Program-made: the position numbers and the translations under genes | Shown: positions 1 to 10,422 of the stretch, piece after piece | Layout: the number at the start of each line of letters is the position of its first letter | Position numbering within the stretch: the stretch's first letter is position 1 | NCBI RefSeq assembly: GCF_037975245.1 | Contig: NC_092562.1 | Span: forward strand, 9,837,001 to 9,901,000 | Direction of reading: 5' to 3' | Length of the DNA stretch: 64,000 bases | Source of the DNA: Apostichopus japonicus | Taxonomy: Eukaryota; Echinodermata; Holothuroidea; Aspidochirotida; Stichopodidae | The notes under the pieces: model-generated | The model's input: the letters and a program-made list of their open reading frames with translations, nothing else | The model's database searches: none | Told to the model about the DNA's origin: nothing

Positions 1-98
1 GCTACATTTCCTGAATTGCCTCTACTTTCTTTGGGTCAGGATTTATACCATTTGATGTCAATATGTGACCAATATATTTGACTTCACTGACTTTAAAC

Positions 99-389
99 TT
101 ACCCTTGTCTATAGATGGTTAGTTTTAGATTGTTTTCTTGACATCTTTGTAAGACATTTTGTAGCCTAATGTTATACTCAGCCTCAGCAGCTCCCCACAC
201 AATTATGTCATCCATCATGACTTCTACACTACTTAGATCACCGAATAATTCTGTCAGGACTCTTTGGAATATTTCCGGGGCAGCATTAATCCCGAAAGGC
301 AACCTTTTGTACCTATACCTCCCTATCAGTGTGTTGAAAGTACATAATTTTGAACTTTTTGAGTCTAAGCAAACTGCCAATACCCACAA
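99..389 (-). pseudogene. RT palm fragment of the Ty3/gypsy element
   Basis: This open segment carries the RT palm: YKRLPFGINAAPEIFQ, and the catalytic DD in the box EVMMDDIIVWG. The sequence joining it to the upstream RT fingers (390-491) is recognisable as RT (PPAKVFSTLDANCGYWQ) but lies in another frame. Position 1 still lies within RT, so RNase H and integrase, if present, are outside the window. Confidence 0.8.
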
Positions 390-491
390 TTTGCATCCAA
401 AGTACTAAAAACTTTAGCTGGTGGAAGCCTAGTTATGATTTCTTCCACTGTTTTCATTGGATAATGAGCTCTATCTTATGCCTCATTCAGA

Positions 492-1166
492 TCATTTGGA
501 TCTAAACATATCAGGTCTATCAGGTTTTATGACAGTTACCATACCACTAACCCAATCATTGGGTTCAGTGACCTTCTCTATCACATCTAAATCAACCATA
601 CGTTTAAGGTCTTCCTTTACATCTTCTCTCAATGCAATGGGAACTTTACGGGGCGGTTGAACTACTGGCCTACTTCCTTCTTTTACTTTGAGTGACACTT
701 TGCCTGGCAAACAACCAAGTCCTTTTAATACATCACTGTAATTGACCTGTGGTTCTGGAGTTTTCGATGACTCCACACTGTCGATACGTTGAATCAGTGC
801 TAGGGCTGTGCACGCTTTCAAGCCAAGTAAGGGTTTCTTCATTTCTTTGACGACTTGGAAACTGAGGTCATAGTAGCAATTTTTGTGTTCACAGAGGTGT
901 GCACACTTCCCCATCAGTTTTAGCTTGTGTCCTGAGTAAGTAATCAGATGCATCTTTGATCTCTGCAACTTCACATTCTCCATGTTTTCCAGAACTGATG
1001 AAGAAATCACATTGCATTGTGATCCAGTGTCAAGTTTGAAGTTGACTTTCTCATCTTCAACTAACAAATTGATGTTCCATTCACCATCAGCTGTTTTGCA
1101 TTGCTGAAACTCTAGAACGTCATTGAAAAAGTCTGAGTTGCCGGATCCTTCACATACCGGTATCAC
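492..1166 (-). pseudogene. Retropepsin and start of RT from the Ty3/gypsy element
   Basis: This 224-codon open stretch holds the aspartic protease active-site motif LDTGSQCNVIS near residue 46. It is followed by the usual pro-RT linker and the start of the RT fingers (KVPIALREDVKEDLKRM, then WVSGMVTV). It is the best-preserved part of the element. It is out of frame with the RT palm segment at 99-389, so the polyprotein cannot be made intact. Confidence 0.8.
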
Positions 1167-1942
1167 TGTTTGCCTCGTCTACTGTATGTACCTTTTGTTG
1201 GTTACGTTTGTCATGTTTCTGTGTCTTGGAGCCTTTTGACTGATTTAATTTTGTTCGGCACATCTTGGCAATAACAACAATCATTACTCATGCCACAATA
1301 AAAGGTCTTTCATTGGGTAAAGGTCTTGTTTTAGCTGTTCGAAAAAACTATTCCGCCAACAGAGTTAACTGGGAGCCGCTTTCTATCAGACAGGATGTTG
1401 ATAGTCCTTCTACTTAACAAGGGATGACAAGCTTTTCACCTACAAGCCCCTCAAGAATGTGAGTATTCGTTTGGAAAATAAGTGTTTTTTTTGGGCATCG
1501 TCATCTCTGGCTCCTGGTTGCCCTCTCTCAGAAGCGCAGCAGAGTTTCCCAGCTTTGCAAATATGAATTTGATAAAATTCCTGTTCACCAGTCTTGGGTC
1601 GGCACGTCCAGGGCATTGTCTTTGATTGGTGTTCTGCCTGTCCAAATGAAAAACAAAAATTTGGCATTCAATTTGGTCTGGTCCAATTGCTAGGAGGTGC
1701 AGATGAATCTTGGGTGGTGTGGTGCTGGACGTTAGCTTCCTTAAGTAATTTGTCAATCTTTTCTATTCCCCAACAAGTAGGTCATCTTCAGTTGTCTTCT
1801 TCTCCGGTGAGACAGCGGTAGCTACATGGTAGGAGGCATCAGCTTTTGGTGTCTTGTTGGTGTTGGTGGATATTCTTTTAAAATTTTTAAGGGATTGCTC
1901 TTCCTCTACTTTCCTCACCAAATTAAGTAATGAAACATAAGT

Positions 1943-2561
1943 CTATGAAACTCCCACGTCTTCCAATTGCAGGAATGTCAGGAGGTTGTAATTGTATAGA
2001 ACTCTTCTGGAAAATTGTTTCAACCTCATCTTACTGATCTGGTCACTCTTTAATAGCACTCCTATTTTTACTATCTTTGGTAAGAGCTGTTGCAACTGTG
2101 TCAGGAATTGTGATGCCTTTTCCCCTTCTTGTTGGTGGAGGCTGTAAAATCTTATCAAACGTTCGCCACCAGAATCTGTGGAGCTGAATGCCATCTCTAA
2201 GGCCACTAGGTAGTCGTTGGTATGATGCATCCCCTCATTCCTGCTTAAAGTCAGCGATGATTTCTAGTGCTGGGGAAGAACTCTTTCCTTAAATCATGGT
2301 CAGGAACATTGCTCCACTTGGGCCCCAGCTTGCTTGATCCATGTTTCCCACTCTTCTTCCCGAGAAGAACCTAAGTTTGCGATATGTCATTGACAAAGCA
2401 TACACGGTGGTGACGCCTCTTGACCGGGACATGGAGTAACCAGGAGACTCGTTCACAGGCTGTGTCTCCTCAAGGTCATCACCTTCTAGATCGAGCATGG
2501 TCATTCTTCCCACTTCTCCGTCTTGTCCTTCTGTTAATTTGATTACTTCAAACTGGGTCAA
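1943..2561 (-). pseudogene. Gag-like fragments of the Ty3/gypsy element
   Basis: Two open pieces (2561-2289 and 2230-1943) read as parts of one gag. The first includes KLRFFSGR, like the start of PNMA/gypsy capsids. The second includes RFYSLHQQEGEKASQFLTQL and LKQFSRR, a typical capsid C-lobe pattern. They are separated by a frame break. The first ATG assignment is arbitrary. Confidence 0.6.
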
Positions 2562-3770
2562 ACTCCCACTTATCTGTCAATGTATGTCTGAGGACTTCAG
2601 AGTCCTACCATTTTGGATTTGAAAACAAACACTACTCATTCAGTCTTGACAATATAATCCCTGCTCCACAATACCCTCCCACCCCCACCCCGCCCCCAAC
2701 CCCACCCCTGTTTATTTTGTGTTTTGCGATATTCCAGTCAGCTATCTGTTCATGCTTTGCCTGCTCTTTTTTTTTCTGTGTAATAATACATCCACTATTT
2801 TATGAAAAGAAATCTCCAAACGATAGCTGCCATAGAAAATAAATGATAAAAAGAATCAACAAGTGATATTTTACAGGGAATTATAGGACTATACTTGCTT
2901 CAGAACTCATAATTATGTTTACTTTTAATTTCTAAGAACGTTTGAAGTTTTTTATCCGTGTAAATGAAATGAAAATATCTCAGTTTGGTTTTTATTGGGC
3001 ATTTTTGAAAATATCATCAAAACGGCCACGTAACATCATATAGCGTTCAAATGAACGCATTTTATTCATATGTTTGTTTGATCATGTGACAAGATGACGA
3101 ATATATAGCAAAAACTCTTCTTTTATGTTGTTGTTGTTTGTGTCTTATTTATATTATATCTTAGCAACATTAATTTTGAGCAGCCTTTGGACAGCCAGTT
3201 AAATATACTACATTTCACAATATTTGACGTAGCCGTTGGAACGACTGTCATTTTTTTTCCTGAAAATTGAACTTCAACTTTCAGTGATTTGAAGTCAATC
3301 ATGATAGGCCTATCCAAAGAGCAGGACAAAATAACTAACATCTGTGCGTGGATATGGGCAAGGTGGACAGCAAACTTCAGGCTTCCTTTAAAATAAGTCA
3401 TTTTAGGCTACATACGGAAATGCTGTCAGAAGGTGGGTAGAATGTGCCAGTTGAAAACTTGTCTGCTCCAACGATAAGTGACGAATTTGGCGCGTCGGTC
3501 AATAACAGTCTTTTTAAACAGTGGCACAATGACTTGCTGTCTTCATTGTCTTTATTGCCTTTATTTTGAACTTGTCAAAAGAAACTACTGCCGCTTCATA
3601 GCGTGACAACATTTTCTATATTGTAGCGACTGGCAGTGTCATTTTTCGACTTGTGGAACGCGCTTGGCTAACGATTTATGAGAGAACATACGTGGCGGTT
3701 CTCCAATCTTAACTGTTTTGTCTTTCAAGGTTAGTTGTTTTTCAAAAGACTTATTTTTTCAAACTAATAA

Positions 3771-3925
3771 CACTAATAATAACAAACACTAACAATAACA
3801 AACAAACAATAACAAAAAACAAACAATAACAAATAACAATAACAAACAATAACAAAACAATAACAAAAACAAACAATAACAAACACAAACAAACAAACAC
3901 TAACAATAACAAACTAATAATATTG
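3771..3925. repeat. AACAAT/AACAAAC simple repeat
   Basis: This is about 150 bp of nearly pure A/C/T-poor-in-T sequence built from interrupted aacaat and aacaaac words. There is no coding content. Confidence 0.9.
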
Positions 3926-4047
3926 TTACTTGAATTCTATTTTAGCGAGTGACTTGACCTATCAACTAACAAAACTAGGGTAGATTACACGTACTTTTGT
4001 CACTGCATACTCTTGTTTAATAATACTCTTAACAAAGTAATAGTAAC

Positions 4048-4426
4048 CAGTGGCGGAGCGTCCATACAGTCGGGGGCGAATGCCACCCCCCCCCCCCCCC
4101 TGACGGACTCAAATGGACTGCTGGCGCCTTTTTCAGCTCTTTACCACTTTTTAAGTATTCGCGATTATTGACTTTTTTATTGCGCTCTCATCAACATATT
4201 GACATTTGTCATTTTGTTTGACATTTTGTTGGTGTTATTTGGCGATGACACCTATTTATTCTTCGTTTATCTGCAAATTAGCCAGGCCCGGAAAGGGTCA
4301 TTTTCCGGCGATCTAGGGAGTATCTTTACGCAAAAAAATTCTGTCCGCTACACACCAACCTGTAGTGGCGCTCCGCTTAGATAGTGTCGAAAGCGCCCCT
4401 ACAGACCATTCCTGTCTCCGCCACTG
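4048..4426. mobile_element. hAT-type MITE, family A, copy 1
   Basis: The ends are inverted: CAGTGGCGGAGC at the left and TCTCCGCCACTG at the right. The element is flanked by a perfect 8-bp direct repeat atagtaac (4040-4047 and 4427-4434). The 8-bp target duplication and the CAGTG terminus are hallmarks of hAT transposons. At 379 bp with no ORF it is non-autonomous. Copy 2, in the opposite orientation, is at 25928-26320. Confidence 0.9.
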
Positions 4427-5156
4427 ATAGTAACGTCATACATCATTAAGTAAAGTTAGAATACGTACTCTCACAAAACCATCTTTATAATTTGTACTGC
4501 TATTAGCCAGTGACACGGTATGGGGACCGTGTCATGTTTGTGCAGCTAACGTGCCACATGGTCCTAAAATCAGTTGTGTCGCATCAATACATGCAATGAT
4601 AGACATATGTTCTGATTGGATAACGGCTTCCATGATGGCTTGATGAATACAAGATCCATCTGATCTTATTTTCAGTATACCTTGGAACCTCCGTTCTATG
4701 ATTATGCATAGTAATTTGCAATAACCCCACGCAAAACTTGACATAAGCCTATGCCAATTATTTCAACATATGCCGATTTCTTACATATATGACAGTTTCT
4801 TCCAACACGTTAAACATTGTTTTGAAAATGTGGCATAATTCTCCTGTCAGATTACAAGAAACTGACAGCCTGTAATTTTGCCATATGACGATTCCTTCCA
4901 AATCTGAATGACCCAATGAGAACGCCAGAAACTACTATTCGTGTGCTGATGTTTCATGCGATCGAAATCATACATACAGGTGCTTAGTACCTTTCCAGTG
5001 GAAATGATGTCCCTATTGGAATACGTTGACAACACTGCTTTATGCTAAAAAGTAACACCTAGAACAAAGTGTCTATCACAGTGTAAAGAACTTGTTTGCG
5101 AAGATGAGTCGAGCGCATTGTTCAACAGAGTGAAAGCGTCTGACACACATAGAAGA

Positions 5157-5252
5157 TAGAGTTCTTTCTATAAAGGAACTCTAAAAGAAGATAAAGAGTT
5201 CCTAAATGAACTCTAATAGAAGCTAGAGTTCTCTATAAAGGAACTCTAGAAG
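5157..5252. repeat. Tandem AGAGTTC/GAACTCT hairpins
   Basis: Three successive inverted repeats built from agagttc and gaactct lie within 100 bp. The outer two share a tctataaag loop. I cannot link them to a gene or element. Confidence 0.6.
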
Positions 5253-5959
5253 CACGCCTCTACTATACTCGAGTCTGCCGCCTGTTAGACCAAATATACC
5301 TACAATCAAGGGTAAACTGTGCTAGAGGGACTAGGACCACGTGTACCACGTTACAGTGACAGGGAGAGACGAAGTTTACTGCCACACATAGACTCAATTC
5401 CATATATATATCTACATATGGACTAGGATTTTGAATTACACTGAGGTTATCTCGGATATAGCTGTAAAACAAATTTAAATATATAGATGGCATTATAATG
5501 GTGTGTCACTGGCACTTACTGATCTCAAGGTGGGGTTGTGTTTATGACTTCCTCTCGTGGCGGGGTAGAGGACATAGTCTAACGTGCAAATGTAAAGTCG
5601 TCATGCCGAAAATCACTTGGGACTTCCCAGTTTCGTCTCGACCGGTAGATTAGTATATAGTGTAGGGAAAACTTTCTTAATTTCATTTGCCATACCAGTT
5701 ACGATTTATACCTTGGTGCCATTCCGTTCATGTAGAATCACATGGCAACATCATAACATAAGACCTACAGCCATGAGTAAACGTGGTTTGTTAACAAGAA
5801 ACGAAATTTATAGTGAGTCAAATTTATAGTGAGATAATTGAAATTGTCGCATACTACACGTACTGAAAGATAATAGCAAACGTGTGTGACTTCATATTTG
5901 CACACTGATAGCTATATGTTTTGTTTCTCCTTATTTCTCACTTTATAGTATCGACCTTG

Positions 5960-6430
5960 GATTGGCTTCCGACTTTAATCCCCCCCCCCCCAAATATTTT
6001 GTGAAAATTCGGGCAATATGCTGAGAATTTTCGGGCACCTACTGAAAGAAAAATAAATTGCAATGATGTTGCTAAAAGAAATCAATAGTTATAAAAAAAA
6101 TCTCATTGGTAATTAAAATAAAGTTGTAAGCTTGCCCGACTAATTCGCCATTACTAATGTAAAAGAGAGTTTTGACATAATTGGCCCTCCATGCTTTTTC
6201 GCCATCTACATAAGACATTTCGTTGTTTACATTAGCATCCCGCGGTATACTGCACAACTTTCACTGACCGTACGGTACACAATGGCATGCGATGTGATAA
6301 CCGCTGCCTATCTGTATGATATATACATTAACATTGAACGCGCGTGGAGCGGAGCGCGCGAAGATTTTGGTTATATTTTTCGGGCAAGTCATTACAGCCC
6401 CCCCCCCCCCTCTCCCAAAATCAAATTGGC
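5960..6430. repeat. Degenerate relative of the family B element
   Basis: It shares blocks with the element at 25643-26756 in the opposite orientation: the words gggcaatatgctgagaattt and gggcacctactgaaag, a GCGCGC-rich 'ggagcggagcgcgcg' block and poly-C tracts at both edges. The termini and target duplication were not found, so its borders are approximate. Confidence 0.6.
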
Positions 6431-7015
6431 CCCGTTCTTATTGAGATAATCTTGAAGTAGGAGGCTGGATGAAATTTTTAAAGAAAACATATAAGATATG
6501 TGTCAGTGTGCATGTTTCTGTAACAACACACCTGTTTGCTTTCAATTGACGTTTGGTACAAAACGTGGCAACTTCGAATATATTGTTATCTCGAAAATGA
6601 TATTTAGGAATGGAATACAAGTTTCACCATGATAATTACGATATGTTCCTCTATCATCAGTCAAATATAATTTCCTTCTTTGACTTTGCTTTTAAAGATC
6701 TATATGGTCAGGATGCGGAAAATTAAAAGCCCCATATCGCCCATAGCATTAATCATATATATGGTGTCATAATGCATATTTTCGCTATCAATTCACGGCC
6801 AAGTCTTCATGAGTAGTATAAAAACAAGTTGGCAACAGTGGGAAAATACAACTAATGTAATAATACTGCTATTACTGAATAGGAATGTTGTTTTTTCTAT
6901 ATTTTTCGAGCCGTTCGTAGTTAAAATTCTACATTGTCATTATATAAATTATATATATGGTAAATCAAGGTACGGAAAATTTAAGGTGCCATGATCGAGG
7001 GACCAACTAGACCAA

Positions 7016-7269
7016 CCCAGCAAACACAAAAAGTTATCATAATATTTTTAAAAGAGCCTCTAAAATATGTTTTTATAACGTTAAATGTGGTGTTATGAAA
7101 ACGTCGGCATAAAGTTTTTATGTGATATTAATGTTATATTAATGTTTTAACGAAAAAATGTTTTGAAATAATAGCATGAAAACGTTTTCGTGACATATTT
7201 ATTACACCAAAAATAACGTTATCAAAACAAAAGACGAAACGTTTTAATAACGTTTTTGTGTTTGCTGGG
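7016..7269. mobile_element. MITE with CCCAGCAAACAC termini
   Basis: The left end cccagcaaacacaaaaag is matched at the right end by the inverted sequence ctttttgtgtttgctggg, with one or two changes. The interior (254 bp in all) is rich in AACGTTAT words in both orientations and has no ORF. No clear target duplication was found, so the superfamily is open. Confidence 0.75.
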
Positions 7270-7911
7270 AAGTTCAGTGAGGGTTGCTTTTATCTGGTGA
7301 AAGCTAGATGGACTATATATCTTCTAGATGCTACAAGGGATCAGTTATATACTGGCCGCATGTATTGGACCGTGTACGTCCGCAGAGAAATGAGTCACTG
7401 AAGTGAATATGCCGACATGACAATCCTTAATCATATACAGGCCTACTTACGCTGCTTATAGCTCTGGAGTGAACTCTGTACTATTTCTCATGAACGATGT
7501 CCTTGCTCTTACACGAAATATGTTATATTAATACCCTCCGTAAATCCAACCGGCCGCTAAAAAAAAATATTAGTTTAATTTGGAAATGGTTACTTCACAT
7601 TTTACGACGATAAGCTAATGTACATTTAACAACATTATGAATTGCCCATCTTTGTAACATATACAGCCGAGGCTTAATATGAAAATGGTATAAATCCGAG
7701 AATGAGATGACGTGGAAAAGGTGTGATTCATCGATGCCATATGCACGGATGATTTGGGTTTCATATTCCTAACACCGTCGACCAGCACGTTACCAGGGTA
7801 TCATTATACACCCATTATGTGACGCCTAACCGTTGCACGCCAAATATTGTCAGAGGCCGAGAGGAGTTCATGCGAGTAACTAGACTCACCCGGAATATGT
7901 ATAGTATACAT

Positions 7912-7935
7912 CAGAGCCGTATATTTACGGCTCTG
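7912..7935. mobile_element. 24-bp TIR-only hAT-like micro-element, copy 1
   Basis: A perfect palindrome has arms CAGAGCCGTA and TACGGCTCTG around only four bases (TATT). It is flanked by the perfect 8-bp direct repeat gtatacat (7904-7911 and 7936-7943). The terminal CAG...CTG and the 8-bp duplication fit hAT integration, but there is essentially no interior. A second copy of the same family, with a different 8-bp duplication, is at 60223-60252. Confidence 0.85.
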
Positions 7936-8621
7936 GTATACATGTTATGACACTCCGCTCTTTTATTATTACAAATATTAACTATGTCATCCCTGAATGC
8001 ATACAACTCAATTACATGGGATTGCTGGGCGAACGTTATTGCGAGCTCACTGAAGCGAAAGATAATCGATATACATGTTATGAAAGTAACAGATGTTTTG
8101 ACAGATTTTTGAACCGTACGTAAAGGGGAGAAAAGTTTTGGTGCGTACCATTTGTATAAGGGGTTCGGGGAAATATATCATTACTTGGGGTCAAGAAAAT
8201 GTCCATTGTAGCTACTGACTTATGATAATTCGGGTGGGTTGCAAACTTTTAATAGTTTGTAATATGTTCTGCTAAACAAGTGCTCAGATAAGATTGTTCG
8301 AAAATAAGCGACACAGATTTTTTAAGTTGCCTTGCCCTGATCCTAAAGGTTAATGAGACAAGTGTATGAATCCGTGAACCGTACCACTACCACTACCAAC
8401 CAGTGTTTATATACGAAATACTTGGCATTGTAATTTCTTTCATTGCAAAAGAGCAAAACGTAGGCTAAAATGGCAATTTAATGGAGGGATGTTTATTCGA
8501 TTCTAGATGATATCATACAACGTAAAATATGAGGCTTAGGAAGAAGAAAGGAAAATACTCTTTTTTATCGGAAGACGGTTCTACAGTTGATTGCTTTTGT
8601 TTCATTACAGGTGGATTCACG

Positions 8622-10422
8622 ATGCTCAACTTCGTTGTCATACTAATCGGTATTTCTGAATGTTTTACACATGGTGTAGCACAAGACTTAGCAGACAATG
8701 GTTACATAACCCCAATGACAGAATTTAGCAAAACCCTCTTCCAGGCCAAAAGGTTGACGCTAAGAATTGATCCAGAAGACGCGACATGCGGGCGCAAGGG
8801 TACTGAGACATTGTGTGATGTCGTAAGTCAAGTTTCTAGCGGAACTTTCAGGCTAATCTCCTAATCTGTGCTCCTATTACAGCCCGATTTTCAAGTCTAA
8901 AGTTAGAAATGAGAATAAAACAATGAATAGCCTAACTTAGGTTATTTCTTATGTAGTGTAATTTTAACGCTAGGCTTAGATACCTAACCAGTTAGGTTAG
9001 GCCTACATCAGTGTCACGTATGGAATCACAGGATTAATGTGCGTTGAAGGAAAAAACAAGGCGTACGTCACTAAACGATTTGATATATTGCTGTTTAAGG
9101 GCTTTGTATTGTTTTGTTTATTCCCTTTATTAGTCCTGTACTTGTTACCCAAATTAAACTGAAAATATGGCCAGTTAAAAGTGAGGCCTAGCCTCGTGTT
9201 TGGATAGGCTGTTTTAGGCTAAATAAATTAATAGGCTTATAGCCGCTTTGGCCTAAAGGAAGCTGGCTAGATGTCTGAGAACATTTGTTTATCATCAGAC
9301 TGACATTGTGACTTTGTTGTTCAGGCTGTCCCACTTTATTAATTCCTGAATATTGGTTCACTTTGGTGAATTGAAACATCAAATGTTAAGCTGTATGACT
9401 ATGAGTCTTACACCTGCTCACATGGGTTGTATTTAGGCCGTGGCTATTCTTACGACTAGTCGTAACAATTATTTATAAAATATTTTTACGACAAAGGCAA
9501 ATTCAAGCGCAGTAAAGTAAATAAAGCAACTGCGCATGTAGTAGGGGTAACCCTAACCCTAACTTTAACCCTAAACCCCAATCCTAACCCTAACACTAAC
9601 CCTAACCGGAAATTATTGTTACTCCTGGTCGTAAAAGATAATACTCCTGTCATAAAAATAACAACTGCGCATGCGTAGTCGGAAATTATTCTTACAAACA
9701 GTCGTAAGAATAGCCACTTTGTTGTATTTATTGACGATTTTTAGCATACCTTTTTGGGAGAAATTTAATTGATATGTTGCATAAATTCTTCATTTTGCTC
9801 AACAGAATTCCCCTACAACTTGCTTTGACTGTACAGATGAGCTTCCTTCCAATAGCTATCCGCCAGAGGCTATGTTAGATGATGATACATCATCCTTCTG
9901 GCAGTCGACATACTGGGAGAACTACCCTGCACCCTTTGAGGTCAACATAACCTTGTCCTTTTGGAAAGTCTATCAGATGGAAAGTGATATGAGGGTCCAA
10001 TTTGCTGATGGACACCTTCCAAGTCAAATGACTCTTGAAAAATCGTTAGACTTTGGGCAAACCTGGGAAGTTTTTCAATATTTTTCTACTGACTGTTTGG
10101 GTGATTTTGATTTGCCATCAAAAATGCCAAGTGATCTTACAAATGTTACTCAAGTCATTTGCACAAATCCTGTTTTTTATCTCAGAGATGGATTTCTGAC
10201 ATTTGAGTTACTTCCGAGGTACAGACTTCTCTCGGGTCCCGACGGATCATTCGTCAATGAGCTCAACAAGCTATTTGAAGAGGACCCAGATTTCAGAGCC
10301 TTCTTCTCCTTCACTGACATTAGAATTCATTTGATGAGACCATTCGATGCTCAGAACATAGTAGGCCAAATCTCCACTGACAGATACCATTATAGCATCC
10401 AAGATATTTTCATTTTGGCATC
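8622..10422 (+). CDS. Receptor exons 1-2: signal peptide and laminin N-terminal domain
   Basis: Exon 1 (8622-8822) encodes a hydrophobic leader MLNFVVILIGISECFTHGVA, then the start of the domain (ATCGRKGTETLCDV). Exon 2 (9806-10422) continues with CFDC, SSFWQSTYWENYPAPFEVNI, VQFADGHLP, KSLDFGQTWEVFQYFSTDC and a C-terminal IRIHLMRP segment. This order matches the laminin N-terminal (LamNT/netrin VI) fold, including the WWQS-like and DFG.TW blocks. An in-frame ATG at 8529 would add 31 residues, but a polypyrimidine-CAG acceptor lies between the two ATGs. Confidence 0.85.

Larger units (their letters stand above)
1..2561 (-). mobile_element. Degenerate Ty3/gypsy-type LTR retrotransposon (gag-pro-RT), partial
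   Basis: Reading leftwards on the minus strand, the pieces come in gag-protease-RT order. A gag-like segment at about 2560-1940 contains a GEKASQFLTQLQQLL helix of the kind seen in PNMA/gypsy gags. A decayed zinc-knuckle/linker region lies at about 1750-1440, a protease with LDTGSQ at about 1166-900, and RT motifs from about 700 to 1, including RLPFGINAAPEIFQ, MMDDII and a thumb-like VKYIGHILT. The frame changes several times, and an in-frame stop falls in the RT between 390 and 491, so the copy is dead. No LTR is visible. The 3' half of pol runs off the window edge. Confidence 0.85.
2562..8621. other. Gene-free stretch upstream of the receptor gene
   Basis: No ORF here resembles a known protein and none continues by plausible splicing. 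The stretch holds a CCCCACCC-rich tract near 2680-2710, an AACAA/AACAAT simple repeat, two hAT-type inserts, a degenerate relative of the 25643-26756 element, a TIR element at 7016-7269 and hairpins near 5160-5250. The receptor promoter and 5' untranslated exon(s) are probably in the last part but cannot be located. Confidence 0.6.

Noticed and set aside
8529-8621. Upstream in-frame ATG of the receptor
   Set aside because: The added residues are basic and would bury the signal peptide; a clear acceptor (tttcattacag) lies between, so this segment is probably intron.
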